A model generated the notes under the pieces. That model saw nothing but the letters and a program-made list of their open reading frames with translations, was not told where the DNA came from and did no database searches. The translations under genes were made by a program, and so were the position numbers. DNA of 64,000 bases from Prolixibacteraceae bacterium (GTDB lineage Bacteria; Bacteroidota; Bacteroidia; Bacteroidales; Prolixibacteraceae): assembly GCA_021740385.1 (NCBI GenBank), contig JAIOZY010000005.1:1-64000 (forward strand), in the 5' to 3' direction. Below, piece after piece: positions 6,572-15,409 of the stretch. Position 1 is the first letter of the stretch; each line of letters opens with the position of its first letter.

Positions 6572-8794
6572 ATGAAATCAGTTAAATATTTCCTTTGGAG
6601 TTTTGTTCTCATTATCCCCTTTTATGCAAAACCAAACACGCTGAATGTCCCAGCTGATTATTCAACCATACAGGAAGCAATTGATGCCGCCCAAAACGGC
6701 GATACGGTGCTTGTAGCAAACGGTTCTTATTCCGGCAATGGCAACGATTTTATTTCAATTGGCGATAAAGAAATTGTTGTAAAATCTCAAAACGGACCTG
6801 AAAATTGTATCATTGAAGGAGGAGGAACAGGTTATTTGGGCTTTTCAGATTCCCAATCGAACAACAATGCCGTTATTGAAGGATTTACAATCCGCAATTT
6901 TATCGGTCACGGCTTCGACTATTTTGCAGGCACCTGTCCGTGCATTAAGAATAATGTTGTTGAAAACAACAGTATTGGAATATATTTTAATGGAGGGGCG
7001 CCAATCATTGAACACAACATAATCAGAAACAACCGTGGAGCAGGAATCCATTGTAGCAGATCAGAAGCCAAAATTATTTCAAATACAATAAATGGAAATT
7101 CAGGGGATACCGGTGCAGGAATTGACGTATCAAATTCCAGGGCAACTATAGTAAACAATTTAATTTTCAATAATTCGGCAAAAGATTATGGTGGCGGGAT
7201 CTATGCATACAAAGACTCTTCGGTATACCTCAACAACACAGTTGCAAATAATAAATCAAAAATGGGGGCAGGCTTTTTCATCAAACAATCGGAAGTGTCA
7301 TTGTTTAACAACATAATTGTCAATTCTGAACTATTCATCTTCGAAGACGGTGAACGTCTCGACGAATGGAGAAAAGGAAGTACTTCAGCCCGATATTCAT
7401 ATAATAATGGACTTTTAAGCGGGGTTGAACTTTATGAAGGTTTTGTCAATTTCGGAAAACCTGATTATTTTACAATCAATGTTTACGGACTGAACGATAC
7501 ATCAATTTTTGTCGACACATACGAAAGAATTTCTTTTACAATATTCTGCTCAATATCAGGCGGTTTTACAACGAATGACTACAGGATGAGCTCGTTTATT
7601 TACAATGAAACCGATACCTTAAAAATCGAATCGGTTTTTCAGGGCAATTATAATTCAACATACGCTTTAAACATTACCCGCCATGGAATTGATGCATTAC
7701 CCAGTGCCATAGTCACTTCAGAAAGCAGCAACCTGCCAATCCATTATTGCTGTTTTAACAATAATCCCGGAAACTATACTTCGATATCAGCGGATACAAT
7801 CAATATTGAAATAATTGATTTCAATGGAAATATTTCTGTAAACCCGTTATTCGATAATGAAACATTTGAGCTGTTAACTGGCTCTCCCTGCATTGATGCC
7901 GGCACGCCCGACCTGAACGGACTTGATCCCGGCGAAACGGATTTTGACAGCAACCCGCGTGTTTATGATGGCAATGGCGACGGAATCGCTGTAATCGATA
8001 TTGGCGCTTACGAAGCACAGGAATTAACAATCGAAACCGAAGAGTACGTCTCTGTTTGCCAGGGCGAAACGTATGAAGGCCATACCGAAAGCGGAGATTT
8101 TCAACGAACATTGACCGCATCAACCGGCGCCGACAGCGTTGTTACTACCCACTTAACCGTATTCCCAACGTATGAAACCGGGGAAACGGCAGCCATTTGT
8201 GAAGGCGATGAATACATGGGTTATACCGAAGAGGGCGACTACCCCCAAACGTACCAAACAATCAACGAATGCGACAGTACCGTTGTTATCCAGCTTACCG
8301 TTTACCCGGCTTTCAAACCAACATTCACTTCCGATGGCGAACGGCTTACTGCCGATCAGGAATACCAAACTTATCAGTGGCACAATAGCGACGGCATCAT
8401 TGAAGGGGCAACAAATCGCGAATTTGTCCTTGAAGAAACCGGCCATTACCGGCTCGAGGCAACCAACGAAAACGGTTGTACCTGTTCTTCAGATGAAGTT
8501 TATGTTATTCGGACCTCTGTTGATAATTTTAAAAACAAGAATTTTGGATATTCCCTGTTCCCTAACCCGGCCAACGGTTACATTTGTTTCAGGATTGATG
8601 CAGCCCCACCTCAAAAAATCACAATAGAGCTTTCAACACTATTGGGGCAGATTATTAAAAAAAGAGAATTATATTATCCAGTAGCAGGCGATCAGACGTT
8701 TTTTGATGTTACTGAAATTAACGACGGAATTTACCAGGTTGTAGTCGTGACGAATGCCAAAATATCAACTCAAAAAATATGTATAATCAGGTAA
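6572..8794 (+). CDS. Secreted right-handed beta-helix protein with T9SS sorting domain
   Basis: 740 residues. A signal peptide (about 1-20) precedes LNVPADYSTIQEAIDAAQNGDTV, cut here to LNVPADYSTIQEAI, the standard entry into a parallel beta-helix. Asn-rich PbH1 repeats (IEHNIIRNNRGAGIH, IVNNLIFNNSAKDYGGGIY) fill about residues 60-260, and LTGSPCIDAG with DIGAYE closes this part near 480. Two Cys-containing repeats follow (VCQGETYEGHTESGD and ICEGDEYMGYTEEGD, each ending in xLTV). The last 85 residues (YSLFPNPANGYICF to the C-terminus) are a type A type IX secretion sorting domain, so the protein should be exported across the outer membrane. Beta-helices of this kind are often polysaccharide-active or adhesive; no catalytic residues are assignable. 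The window also encodes a T9SS plug. Confidence 0.9.
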   Translation: MKSVKYFLWSFVLIIPFYAKPNTLNVPADYSTIQEAIDAAQNGDTVLVANGSYSGNGNDFISIGDKEIVVKSQNGPENCIIEGGGTGYLGFSDSQSNNNAVIEGFTIRNFIGHGFDYFAGTCPCIKNNVVENNSIGIYFNGGAPIIEHNIIRNNRGAGIHCSRSEAKIISNTINGNSGDTGAGIDVSNSRATIVNNLIFNNSAKDYGGGIYAYKDSSVYLNNTVANNKSKMGAGFFIKQSEVSLFNNIIVNSELFIFEDGERLDEWRKGSTSARYSYNNGLLSGVELYEGFVNFGKPDYFTINVYGLNDTSIFVDTYERISFTIFCSISGGFTTNDYRMSSFIYNETDTLKIESVFQGNYNSTYALNITRHGIDALPSAIVTSESSNLPIHYCCFNNNPGNYTSISADTINIEIIDFNGNISVNPLFDNETFELLTGSPCIDAGTPDLNGLDPGETDFDSNPRVYDGNGDGIAVIDIGAYEAQELTIETEEYVSVCQGETYEGHTESGDFQRTLTASTGADSVVTTHLTVFPTYETGETAAICEGDEYMGYTEEGDYPQTYQTINECDSTVVIQLTVYPAFKPTFTSDGERLTADQEYQTYQWHNSDGIIEGATNREFVLEETGHYRLEATNENGCTCSSDEVYVIRTSVDNFKNKNFGYSLFPNPANGYICFRIDAAPPQKITIELSTLLGQIIKKRELYYPVAGDQTFFDVTEINDGIYQVVVVTNAKISTQKICIIR

Positions 8795-8827
8795 ACCAGT
8801 AAGTTTTCAGTAGTCATTCCATTTACT

Positions 8828-8835
8828 TATTTTTG
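8828..8835 (+). promoter_or_regulatory. Promoter of the SdiA-regulated-like gene
   Basis: TATTTTTG matches TAnnTTTG; no strong -33 element. Transcription would start near 8842, which excludes the in-frame TTG at 8833 as start and supports the ATG at 8866. Confidence 0.45.
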
Positions 8836-8865
8836 ACACATTTGTCGAATGATAAAGAAACGCAC

Positions 8866-9741
8866 ATGCTCATTTTTATTTTACTGACCAGTCTTATTTT
8901 TATTCAACCTGTTAATGCACAAGTTAATTCCGCGGAAATCCCCTACAACTTCAACCAACCCGCAAAAATCATTGTATTGCCTGAAGTTCTGAAAGAGGTA
9001 TCGGGCATTGTTATGATTGACGATGAAAACATGGCCTGTATTGAAGACGAAAGGGCCAGAATTTACATTTACAGCCTTAAAAGCAACACAATCGTTATCA
9101 GCAACGAGTTTGGCTACAAAAGCGATTATGAGGGCATTGCTTACACAGGGAACACTTTTTATGTTGTTCAAAGCAAAGGTATCTTATACGAGGTATCGGA
9201 TGTTTCGGAGGGAATGGTCGCCCTGAACTTTTTTTCACTGCTAATCCCCTCGCCCGACATTGAAGCCCTCACTTTCGACCAGCAAAAAAACCAGCTGTTA
9301 ATTGCATCGAAGGGTGATTACGATAACCATAACGATTCTAAAACTATATTTAGCTTCAACCTCAACACTGAATCACTTGAAGAAGAACCTTTTCTGAAAA
9401 TCCCATATAACGCGGTAAATAATTTTCTTGAAAAGGAAAACGTTGTTTTACCCCCATCTTTTGACAAAAATGGCAAAATAAAGAACAAACCTGTAAAAAT
9501 CCTCGCATCAGCCATGGCCATAAACCCATTCACCAATAACCTGTATGTTTTATCGGCCAATGAATACCTTCTGTTTGTTTTTTCCCAAACCGGGAAAATA
9601 GTACACGTTGAATTATTGAATGAATCTTTTTATCCGCAAGCTGAAGGAATAACATTCACGCCGGAAGGTGACATTTATATTTCGAATGAAGGAAGAAACG
9701 GCCCGCCAACATTGCTTTTTATACCATTAAAAAAACAGTGA
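8866..9741 (+). CDS. SdiA-regulated-like beta-propeller protein, exported
   Basis: 291 residues with a signal peptide (MLIFILLTSLIFIQPVNA). The mature part resembles the SdiA-regulated domain family: EVSGIVMIDDENMACIEDE, SDYEGIAYTGNTFYVVQSKG, DIEALTFDQQKNQLLIASKG and PQAEGITFTPEGDIYISNEG are successive propeller blades with the recurrent xEGI motif and acidic metal-binding-like positions. Function of the family is unknown; a calcium-stabilised periplasmic propeller is the usual view. It follows the beta-helix gene by about 70 bases but has its own predicted promoter, and it converges on the HD-domain gene. Confidence 0.8.
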   Translation: MLIFILLTSLIFIQPVNAQVNSAEIPYNFNQPAKIIVLPEVLKEVSGIVMIDDENMACIEDERARIYIYSLKSNTIVISNEFGYKSDYEGIAYTGNTFYVVQSKGILYEVSDVSEGMVALNFFSLLIPSPDIEALTFDQQKNQLLIASKGDYDNHNDSKTIFSFNLNTESLEEEPFLKIPYNAVNNFLEKENVVLPPSFDKNGKIKNKPVKILASAMAINPFTNNLYVLSANEYLLFVFSQTGKIVHVELLNESFYPQAEGITFTPEGDIYISNEGRNGPPTLLFIPLKKQ

Positions 9742-9756
9742 AAACAAGTTCATATG

Positions 9757-10245
9757 CTATTTTCTTAAATACATATTTTCAAGAAACTTACCTCCGGTCT
9801 CCGTTTTGAAATACCGCTTTTTCACTGCTTCTATTGAATGTGCCGGCATTTCATTTTCGAAAACATTTACCAGGAAATCGGCTTCAACCAATATCTGAAA
9901 ATCCAAACCGTCAATTTTCTGATACGAATGATGGTTCCCGATCAAATAACAAACCCTTTCAAGCATTTGAGGTTCGATATTCATACCATCCAATAATTCC
10001 CTGGCTACAGGAGGTCCTTCAACTTCCTGGTATTTCCCGCTGCTTGAATTGTATTTTCGTTCAGCCTCTTTGATGCCGATATCGTGCAAAACGGAAGCAA
10101 TTTCCACAATAAGGATTTCCTTTTCAGAAAGCTTTTCCTGCCTGGCAATGCAACGGGCAAAACCGTATACTTTAAGGGCATGGTTAATGCGCCGAACATC
10201 TTCCCCGTAGTAGAGGATCATTTTTCCGAGTATCGATGCAATCAT
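9757..10245 (-). CDS. HD-domain phosphohydrolase
   Basis: 162 residues, cytoplasmic. The metal-binding set of the HD superfamily is present: His22 (RRINHALKV), His54-Asp55 (SVLHDIGIKEAE), the GNHHSYQ His pair and Asp in LVEADFLVNV. The HDIG signature and the size fit small stand-alone HD hydrolases related to YfbR/RelA-type nucleotide or phosphate ester hydrolases; the substrate cannot be told. It starts with ATG at 10245 after a REP-like element. The gene stands alone between the propeller gene and the GH97 gene. Confidence 0.88.
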   Translation of the reverse strand: MIASILGKMILYYGEDVRRINHALKVYGFARCIARQEKLSEKEILIVEIASVLHDIGIKEAERKYNSSSGKYQEVEGPPVARELLDGMNIEPQMLERVCYLIGNHHSYQKIDGLDFQILVEADFLVNVFENEMPAHSIEAVKKRYFKTETGGKFLENMYLRK

Positions 10246-10377
10246 AATTTTATCAAAACACAGTATTTATACAAAAATCTATTTCTTGTTCGAAGATTCT
10301 GAATTCCCGGCCATACAATGAGTAAACTTATAACAAAATTATTCCGTGGCCGGGTGGCGTTTAACATTTCAAATTTA

Positions 10378-10424
10378 CCCCAGGTTAAAACCTGGGGCTA
10401 TTGATATTTGACCCTTTCCGGGTC
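10378..10424. repeat. REP-like double palindrome
   Basis: Two hairpins in tandem: CCCCAGGTT-AA-AACCTGGGG (perfect 9-bp arms, 10378-10397) and GACCC-TTTCC-GGGTC (10410-10424), 12 bases apart. Paired GC-rich palindromes of this type in Bacteroidota are usually dispersed REP elements moved by RAYT transposases. It lies downstream of the GH97 gene and upstream of the HD gene, so it could also end GH97 transcription. No RAYT gene is in the window. Confidence 0.65.
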
Positions 10425-10483
10425 ATACAGCTATCTTCGTATTATTCCCAAATTATCGGATGGGAACAACAATTAAACATATA

Positions 10484-12472
10484 TTATTTCTTATTAATAC
10501 GGGCCGCCCAACCACCGCCATTCATCATTCGAACTTTAATTTTACTTCCCGATGTGACCGGTATAATTTCCTTTTTATAATCAGTAGCATCCCGGTCGGC
10601 ATTGATCCCGTCGCTGAAAACAACTGCTTCGAAATCACCATCCTCAAGAAAAGAGAAATCAAGTACCAGTTCGCGCGGGGTCCAGTTTGTAAGGGCGCCA
10701 ACAAACCAAGTATCCCCTTTCCTCCGGGCAATGGCTGCATATTCACCAACCTCGCCGGCAAGGGCAACCGTTTCATCAAACGTGGTGGAAACTTTTGCAA
10801 TAAAATCGGTACACTCCTGCTCCTTCCGGTAAACCGTGGGATTATCGGAAAGCATTTGGAAAGGCACTTCGTACAACACATACATGGCCAGTTGGGCACA
10901 GCGGGTACCTTTGCTCATGGGCATCGAGTTATTGGCAAAAAAGGTTTCTTTGGTTGCATTGCGCATGGCACCCGGGGTATAATCCATCGGGCCGGCCAAC
11001 ATGCGAATAAACGGAATGGTAGCACAGTACCGGGGCTGGTCTTCGTCGGCCCACTTGTAGTTTTCAAGCCCTTTCACCCCTTCGTAACCTATCACGTTTG
11101 GGAAAGTACGGTGAAGTCCGGTGGGTTTGAATACGCCGTGGTAATCGACAATCATTTTGTATTCGGCTGCCTTTTGTGCAATGTCGTAAAGTGAAGCCAC
11201 GGCAAGCTGGTCGTCGCGGTCGACAAAATCAATCTTGAAGCCTTTCACGCCCATTCCGGAATAGTGGGCAAACACGGTATCGATCTGTTCCCTAACCGCG
11301 TACCAGGTCGCCCACAAAACCACGTCCACCCCTTTTTCCTGCCCGTAACGAATTATTTCCGGTATATCGAGTTCAGGCGTTGTGAGTTCAAACAGGTCGG
11401 TCTTGCTTGACCAGCCCCAGTCGATCACAATATACTGCAGGTTATTTTCAGCAGCAAAATCGATGTAATGCTTGTAGGTGGGTGTATTGTAACCTGCCCT
11501 GAAATCGACATGCGAAATGTTCCAGTCGTTCCACCAGTCCCAGGCCACCAGCCCGGGCTTAATCCACGAGGGATCGTCGATCTGGCAGGGAGGCGAAAGT
11601 TTTTGAACCATGTCGTTATCAAGCAATTCTTTGTCGTTTTCGCTTATTACAACTGCCCGCCACGGGAATGTACGCGTACCGCTGGTTTTTGCAATGAAAT
11701 CAGCCCGTTTTACCGGGATTTCGTTCATGTTCTGATAACCGCCCATTTCGGTTTCGAGCGGGTAGCGGGCAAATTCAGCGTTAAAACCCTTCCCTGTTTC
11801 ATTCAGGTCGAGGTACATCCCGGGATAATCATTTAAATCGGCTTCAAGAATGACCGCTTTCTTTCCTTTACCCACATCGACTAATACTGGCAGAAATGCT
11901 AAAGAATCGGCAGCGAATTCAGAAATCGGGCCTTCACGGTAAAGTGCCTCGAACGAGTGGTTGAATTTTTGCCCGCCACGGTAATCCCACATATACGGGA
12001 TGAAGGCGTTGTGGTCAGCTGTAAAATTGAAATTGGCCACTTCGTTTTTTACGGTAAGTTCACCCTTCCGGTTGGTTTCAAAGCGGTAAGCCACACCATC
12101 GTTATATACCCTGAATGCAATGCTGTATTTCCCCTTACATTTTAAAGTAAGCTGGTTAAACCGATCATTTACGGTTGTTTTTTTGTAGAGGAATGCAGGA
12201 AATGTTTCATCGACTGATATACGTTTTTCAGATTTTACTTTTGCATTTCTGCCTAAAATTTCACCATTTTCAAGTATAAGCGAAATGGCAGAAGGGGCAA
12301 TAACAGCCTGCCCTGTATGGCTTACCGACCAGGTTGTTTCCCCACCTGCTTCGACCGACAAAGAAATTTTTCCATCAGGAGATTTCAATTCGTAATTTTT
12401 TGCAAAAGAAGTTTTTATAAAAAAACCACTCAAAAAAAGAAGCAAGAATAAGGCACATAATTTCGTTTTCAT
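10484..12472 (-). CDS. GH97 glycoside hydrolase, retaining alpha-galactosidase-like
   Basis: 662 residues with a signal peptide (MKTKLCALFLLLFLSGFF-). An N-terminal beta-sandwich (about 28-290) is followed by the GH97 (beta/alpha)8 barrel (about 300-560; LVAWDWWNDW, YIVIDWGWS, VDVVLWATW) and a C-terminal beta domain. Family 97 contains inverting alpha-glucosidases (SusB) and retaining alpha-galactosidases. Here Asp415 in GFKIDFVDRDD and Glu470 in VKGLENYKW sit at the positions, and even the numbers, that I recall for nucleophile and acid/base of the retaining B. thetaiotaomicron alpha-galactosidase, so the retaining type is favoured. Likely periplasmic. No SusC/SusD pair or other hydrolase is adjacent, so its natural substrate locus is elsewhere. 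Confidence 0.92.
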   Translation of the reverse strand: MKTKLCALFLLLFLSGFFIKTSFAKNYELKSPDGKISLSVEAGGETTWSVSHTGQAVIAPSAISLILENGEILGRNAKVKSEKRISVDETFPAFLYKKTTVNDRFNQLTLKCKGKYSIAFRVYNDGVAYRFETNRKGELTVKNEVANFNFTADHNAFIPYMWDYRGGQKFNHSFEALYREGPISEFAADSLAFLPVLVDVGKGKKAVILEADLNDYPGMYLDLNETGKGFNAEFARYPLETEMGGYQNMNEIPVKRADFIAKTSGTRTFPWRAVVISENDKELLDNDMVQKLSPPCQIDDPSWIKPGLVAWDWWNDWNISHVDFRAGYNTPTYKHYIDFAAENNLQYIVIDWGWSSKTDLFELTTPELDIPEIIRYGQEKGVDVVLWATWYAVREQIDTVFAHYSGMGVKGFKIDFVDRDDQLAVASLYDIAQKAAEYKMIVDYHGVFKPTGLHRTFPNVIGYEGVKGLENYKWADEDQPRYCATIPFIRMLAGPMDYTPGAMRNATKETFFANNSMPMSKGTRCAQLAMYVLYEVPFQMLSDNPTVYRKEQECTDFIAKVSTTFDETVALAGEVGEYAAIARRKGDTWFVGALTNWTPRELVLDFSFLEDGDFEAVVFSDGINADRDATDYKKEIIPVTSGSKIKVRMMNGGGWAARINKK

Positions 12473-12590
12473 TTCTGTTATATTGAATTTCCCCGAAAAT
12501 ACAATTTTTCCGGAAACCGGGCCGTGTTAAACTTTTTTACTTTGGAAAGTCAAAGTCCCTGCTCGGCAAGAAACATGGTCAATAGCAGAC

Positions 12591-12612
12591 AAGGGGTAAG
12601 TCCCTACCCCTT
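12591..12612. other. Hairpin over the ettA stop codon
   Basis: AAGGGGTA-AGTCCC-TACCCCTT forms a perfect 8-bp stem that includes the stop codon of the ABC-F gene. No U-run follows on the minus strand, so intrinsic termination is doubtful; it may simply protect the mRNA end. Confidence 0.35.
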
Positions 12613-14292
12613 CACCAACTTCTTGTATTTAATCCGGTGCGGTGTTGTATCACCCAGCCGTTTCTTTTTATTCTCCTCATATTCCGAAAACGAACCTTCA
12701 AAATATTTCACCTGCGAATCGCCTTCAAAAGCCAGAATGTGCGTGGCCACACGATCGAGGAACCAGCGGTCGTGCGAAATAACAACGGCACAACCCGCAA
12801 AGTTTTCAAGTCCTTCCTCCAATGCACGCAGGGTGTTTACATCAATATCGTTGGTCGGCTCATCAAGCAGCAGCACGTTGGCACCCGATTTTAACGTAAG
12901 CGCCAAATGGAGCCTGTTCCGTTCACCACCCGACAATATACCGCATTTTTTCTCCTGATCCTGCCCGCTGAAATTGAATTTGGAAACATAAGCACGGGCA
13001 TTCAGCATTCTTCCTCCTACCATTATTTCATCTTGTCCGCCTGATATTACCTGGTAAACCGATTTTTCCGGATCAATATCGGTATGCGCCTGATCGGCAT
13101 AACCGGGCACAACGGTATCGCCCACAACAAAACTACCCTTATCAACTTTTTCCATGCCCATTATCATGCGGAACAACGTTGTTTTTCCGGCGCCATTGGG
13201 TCCAATTACCCCAACAATGCCATTGGGCGGAAGGGTAAATTCAAGATTTTCAAATAAAAGCCGGTCGCCAAAACCTTTTGCCACGTCGTGTGCTTCAATA
13301 ACCTGGTCGCCAAGGCGTGGGCCGTTGGGGATGGCAATCTCGAGCTTCTGTTCCCGCTCCTTCACATCCGCATTCATCAACGATTCGTAAGCATTCAACC
13401 GGGCTTTCGATTTGGCATGGCGGGCTTTCGGGCTCATACGCACCCACTCGAGTTCCCGTTCAAGTGTTTTTCGCCGCTTCGATACGCCTTTCTCTTCCTG
13501 CTCAAGCCGCTTGGCTTTTTGTTCGAGCCACGATGAATAGTTGCCTTTCCAGGGGATACCTTCGCCACGGTCGAGTTCGAGAATCCAGCCGGCCACGTTA
13601 TCGAGAAAATAGCGGTCGTGGGTGATTGAAATTACCGTGCCTTTGTATTGTTGCAAGTGCATTTCGAGCCATTGCACCGATTCAGCATCGAGGTGGTTTG
13701 TTGGTTCATCGAGCAGCAGAATATCAGGCTCTTTCAGCAAAAGTCGGCAAAGGGCTACGCGCCGCTGTTCCCCGCCCGAGAGTACCGATATTTTTTCATC
13801 ACCATCGGGGCAACGCAGGGCATCCATGGCACGTTCTAATTTGTTGTCGATGTTCCAGGCATCGGTCTGATCGATCCTTTCCTGCAGTTCGGCCTGGCGG
13901 TTCATCAGCTTTTCCATGCGCTCGGCATCTTCATATACCTCGGGCAGTTCGTAGCTTTTGTTAATCTCTTCATACTCTTTCAATACATCCATCACCTCCT
14001 GCACACCTTCCTGTACAATTTCTTTCACGGTTTTCGATTCATCAAGCTTCGGATCCTGCTCAAGATATCCTACCGAATATCCCGGGGAAAAAACCAATTC
14101 GCCCTGAAACGATTTCTCGACTCCGGCAATAATTTTTAACAGGGTAGACTTACCAGAACCGTTTAACCCAATAATACCAATTTTAGCCCCAAGGTAAAAC
14201 GAGAGGGATATATCTTTTATAACCTGTTTTTGAGGCGGGTAGGTTTTGCTAACCTTATACATTGAAAAGATGATTTTCTTATCGTCACTCAT
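12604..14292 (-). CDS. ettA: ABC-F translational throttle EttA
   Basis: 561 residues, matching the usual EttA length of about 555-560. Two ABC cassettes are seen: Walker A GLNGSGKST (42-50), LSGGEQRRVALCRLLL and ILLLDEPTNHLD in the first; GPNGAGKTT, LSGGERNRLHLAL and VLLLDEPTNDID in the second. Between them is the charged linker and arm-type region (RHAKSKARLNAYESL). There are no membrane segments. EttA binds the ribosomal E site and gates the first elongation step according to the ATP/ADP ratio. The C-terminal EGSFSEYEENKKKRLGD is typical of the EttA branch and speaks against antibiotic-resistance ABC-F proteins. The start at 14292 is chosen since the longer reading overlaps the -7 promoter element. 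Confidence 0.95.
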   Translation of the reverse strand: MSDDKKIIFSMYKVSKTYPPQKQVIKDISLSFYLGAKIGIIGLNGSGKSTLLKIIAGVEKSFQGELVFSPGYSVGYLEQDPKLDESKTVKEIVQEGVQEVMDVLKEYEEINKSYELPEVYEDAERMEKLMNRQAELQERIDQTDAWNIDNKLERAMDALRCPDGDEKISVLSGGEQRRVALCRLLLKEPDILLLDEPTNHLDAESVQWLEMHLQQYKGTVISITHDRYFLDNVAGWILELDRGEGIPWKGNYSSWLEQKAKRLEQEEKGVSKRRKTLERELEWVRMSPKARHAKSKARLNAYESLMNADVKEREQKLEIAIPNGPRLGDQVIEAHDVAKGFGDRLLFENLEFTLPPNGIVGVIGPNGAGKTTLFRMIMGMEKVDKGSFVVGDTVVPGYADQAHTDIDPEKSVYQVISGGQDEIMVGGRMLNARAYVSKFNFSGQDQEKKCGILSGGERNRLHLALTLKSGANVLLLDEPTNDIDVNTLRALEEGLENFAGCAVVISHDRWFLDRVATHILAFEGDSQVKYFEGSFSEYEENKKKRLGDTTPHRIKYKKLVKG

Positions 14293-14322
14293 ACAGCAAT
14301 TATTGTTTAAAATTTCAGGCTT

Positions 14323-14330
14323 CAAAATTA
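14323..14330 (-). promoter_or_regulatory. Promoter of ettA
   Basis: Minus-strand TAATTTTG matches TAnnTTTG, about 31 bases upstream of the ATG; transcription start expected near 14316. Confidence 0.5.
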
Positions 14331-14445
14331 AACTTTATCGAACTATATGAATCAAAGAAACAGTCAATTTTTGCAATTAACCACATTATTGGGGATATTC
14401 GTCAATTTCGTTAATACCCCTATTTACATTTAATAATAATGTCCG

Positions 14446-14453
14446 TACTTTTG
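14446..14453 (+). promoter_or_regulatory. Promoter of the receiver-domain gene
   Basis: TACTTTTG matches TAnnTTTG, 45 bases upstream of the ATG. No convincing -33 element. Confidence 0.5.
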
Positions 14454-14498
14454 CAAGATTGTTTAAAGGGTTAAAGCAATTTTGAGAGAAAAGACATC

Positions 14499-14882
14499 AT
14501 GATCAGTAAACGGCGAATTTTGGTGGTAGATGATAATGCCGGTAACCGGTTATTACTGCAATACAATCTTGAAGGATATTTCGAGATCGATTTTGCCAGC
14601 AGTGGATTTTCGGCAATCGACAAATACAAAAATCACCGCTACGACCTGATTTTAATGGACATACATATGCCTGAAATGGACGGGATTGAAACAACTAAAC
14701 AAATCAGGCAGATGGAAAACGGCCACCGCACACCTATCTTTGCTGTTACTTCTAACATGTTCAGGGAACAAAAGAAAAAATGCTTAGATGCAGGCATGGA
14801 TGATTACATTGTAAAACCCATTCACGCAAAAGCGCTTGTCGAACACATCAACCATTTTCTGAACACCTCGCTTTACAATTAG
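14499..14882 (+). CDS. Stand-alone response-regulator receiver domain (CheY-like)
   Basis: 127 residues: a single REC domain with no output domain. Acidic pocket Asp11-Asp12 (LVVDDNAGN), phospho-acceptor Asp54 (LILMDIHMPEMDG), the switch Thr in FAVTSNM and Lys in YIVKPIHAKAL are all present, so it should be phosphorylatable. The MDIHMPEMDG context is typical of receivers clipped from hybrid kinases. The window encodes four histidine kinases without receiver domains and one chemoreceptor; whether any of them uses this protein is open. It has its own promoter and is followed by a lipoprotein gene. Confidence 0.93.
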   Translation: MISKRRILVVDDNAGNRLLLQYNLEGYFEIDFASSGFSAIDKYKNHRYDLILMDIHMPEMDGIETTKQIRQMENGHRTPIFAVTSNMFREQKKKCLDAGMDDYIVKPIHAKALVEHINHFLNTSLYN

Positions 14883-14977
14883 TCTTTTTTATGTGCCAAT
14901 TCATAAAATGAAACAATTCCTTAATCATAAAAATCAATAAAGAGGCTATTTTTATCCCTGAACTTAAAAATAAACTC

Positions 14978-15331
14978 ATGAAAAAAGTTTTCCATTTACT
15001 TCTTATTATCGGGCTGTCGGCTTTTCTTTCTTGCGATGCCCTTTTTGCTCCAAGGCATTTCATGCGTATTAAAAGTACCGACCTCGATGTAATTAAAAGC
15101 ATCAACTTCGGGCCGTATTATTATTCACAGCTCGATTACTACGAAACCACCGACTTTTATGAATTCGAGCAGGAATCGTATAACCTCGACTACAGGGTTG
15201 AAGATATTTTCGGAAACGATACCTACAAATGCGAAGGATATTTTTCTTTCTCGGGCATAGGAACCCATTACTGGGAAATGGAAATTAACGGCTGCTCCAT
15301 TGAAGTAACCGAAATCAGGAAACCATTGTAA
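14978..15331 (+). CDS. Small hypothetical lipoprotein
   Basis: 117 residues: signal MKKVFHLLLIIGLSAFLSC with lipidated Cys19, then a short, Tyr- and Asp-rich mature part (SINFGPYYYSQLDYYETTD). No domain is recognised. Two Cys remain in the mature protein (near 88 and 105) and could form a disulfide. It opens a run of small lipoprotein genes on the same strand. Confidence 0.75.
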   Translation: MKKVFHLLLIIGLSAFLSCDALFAPRHFMRIKSTDLDVIKSINFGPYYYSQLDYYETTDFYEFEQESYNLDYRVEDIFGNDTYKCEGYFSFSGIGTHYWEMEINGCSIEVTEIRKPL

Positions 15332-15378
15332 GACTGAATCTTTAGTAACCAACAACTGCTCTTTTTAAAAAATAAAAG

Positions 15379-15386
15379 TAAATTTG
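15379..15386 (+). promoter_or_regulatory. Promoter of the DUF2846-like lipoprotein gene
   Basis: TAAATTTG matches TAnnTTTG, 24 bases upstream of the ATG. Probably drives the three-gene lipoprotein operon that ends at 18121. Confidence 0.5.
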
Positions 15387-15409
15387 ATCAACTTTCTAAA
15401 TATAAAACA

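Noticed and set aside
10460-11194. A 244-codon open frame on the plus strand
   Set aside because: It lies antisense within the GH97 gene, has low-complexity composition and no domain; the GH97 reading is certain.
12604-14292. ABC-F antibiotic-resistance protein
   Set aside because: Length, arm region and C-terminus fit housekeeping EttA; no resistance-type extended linker.
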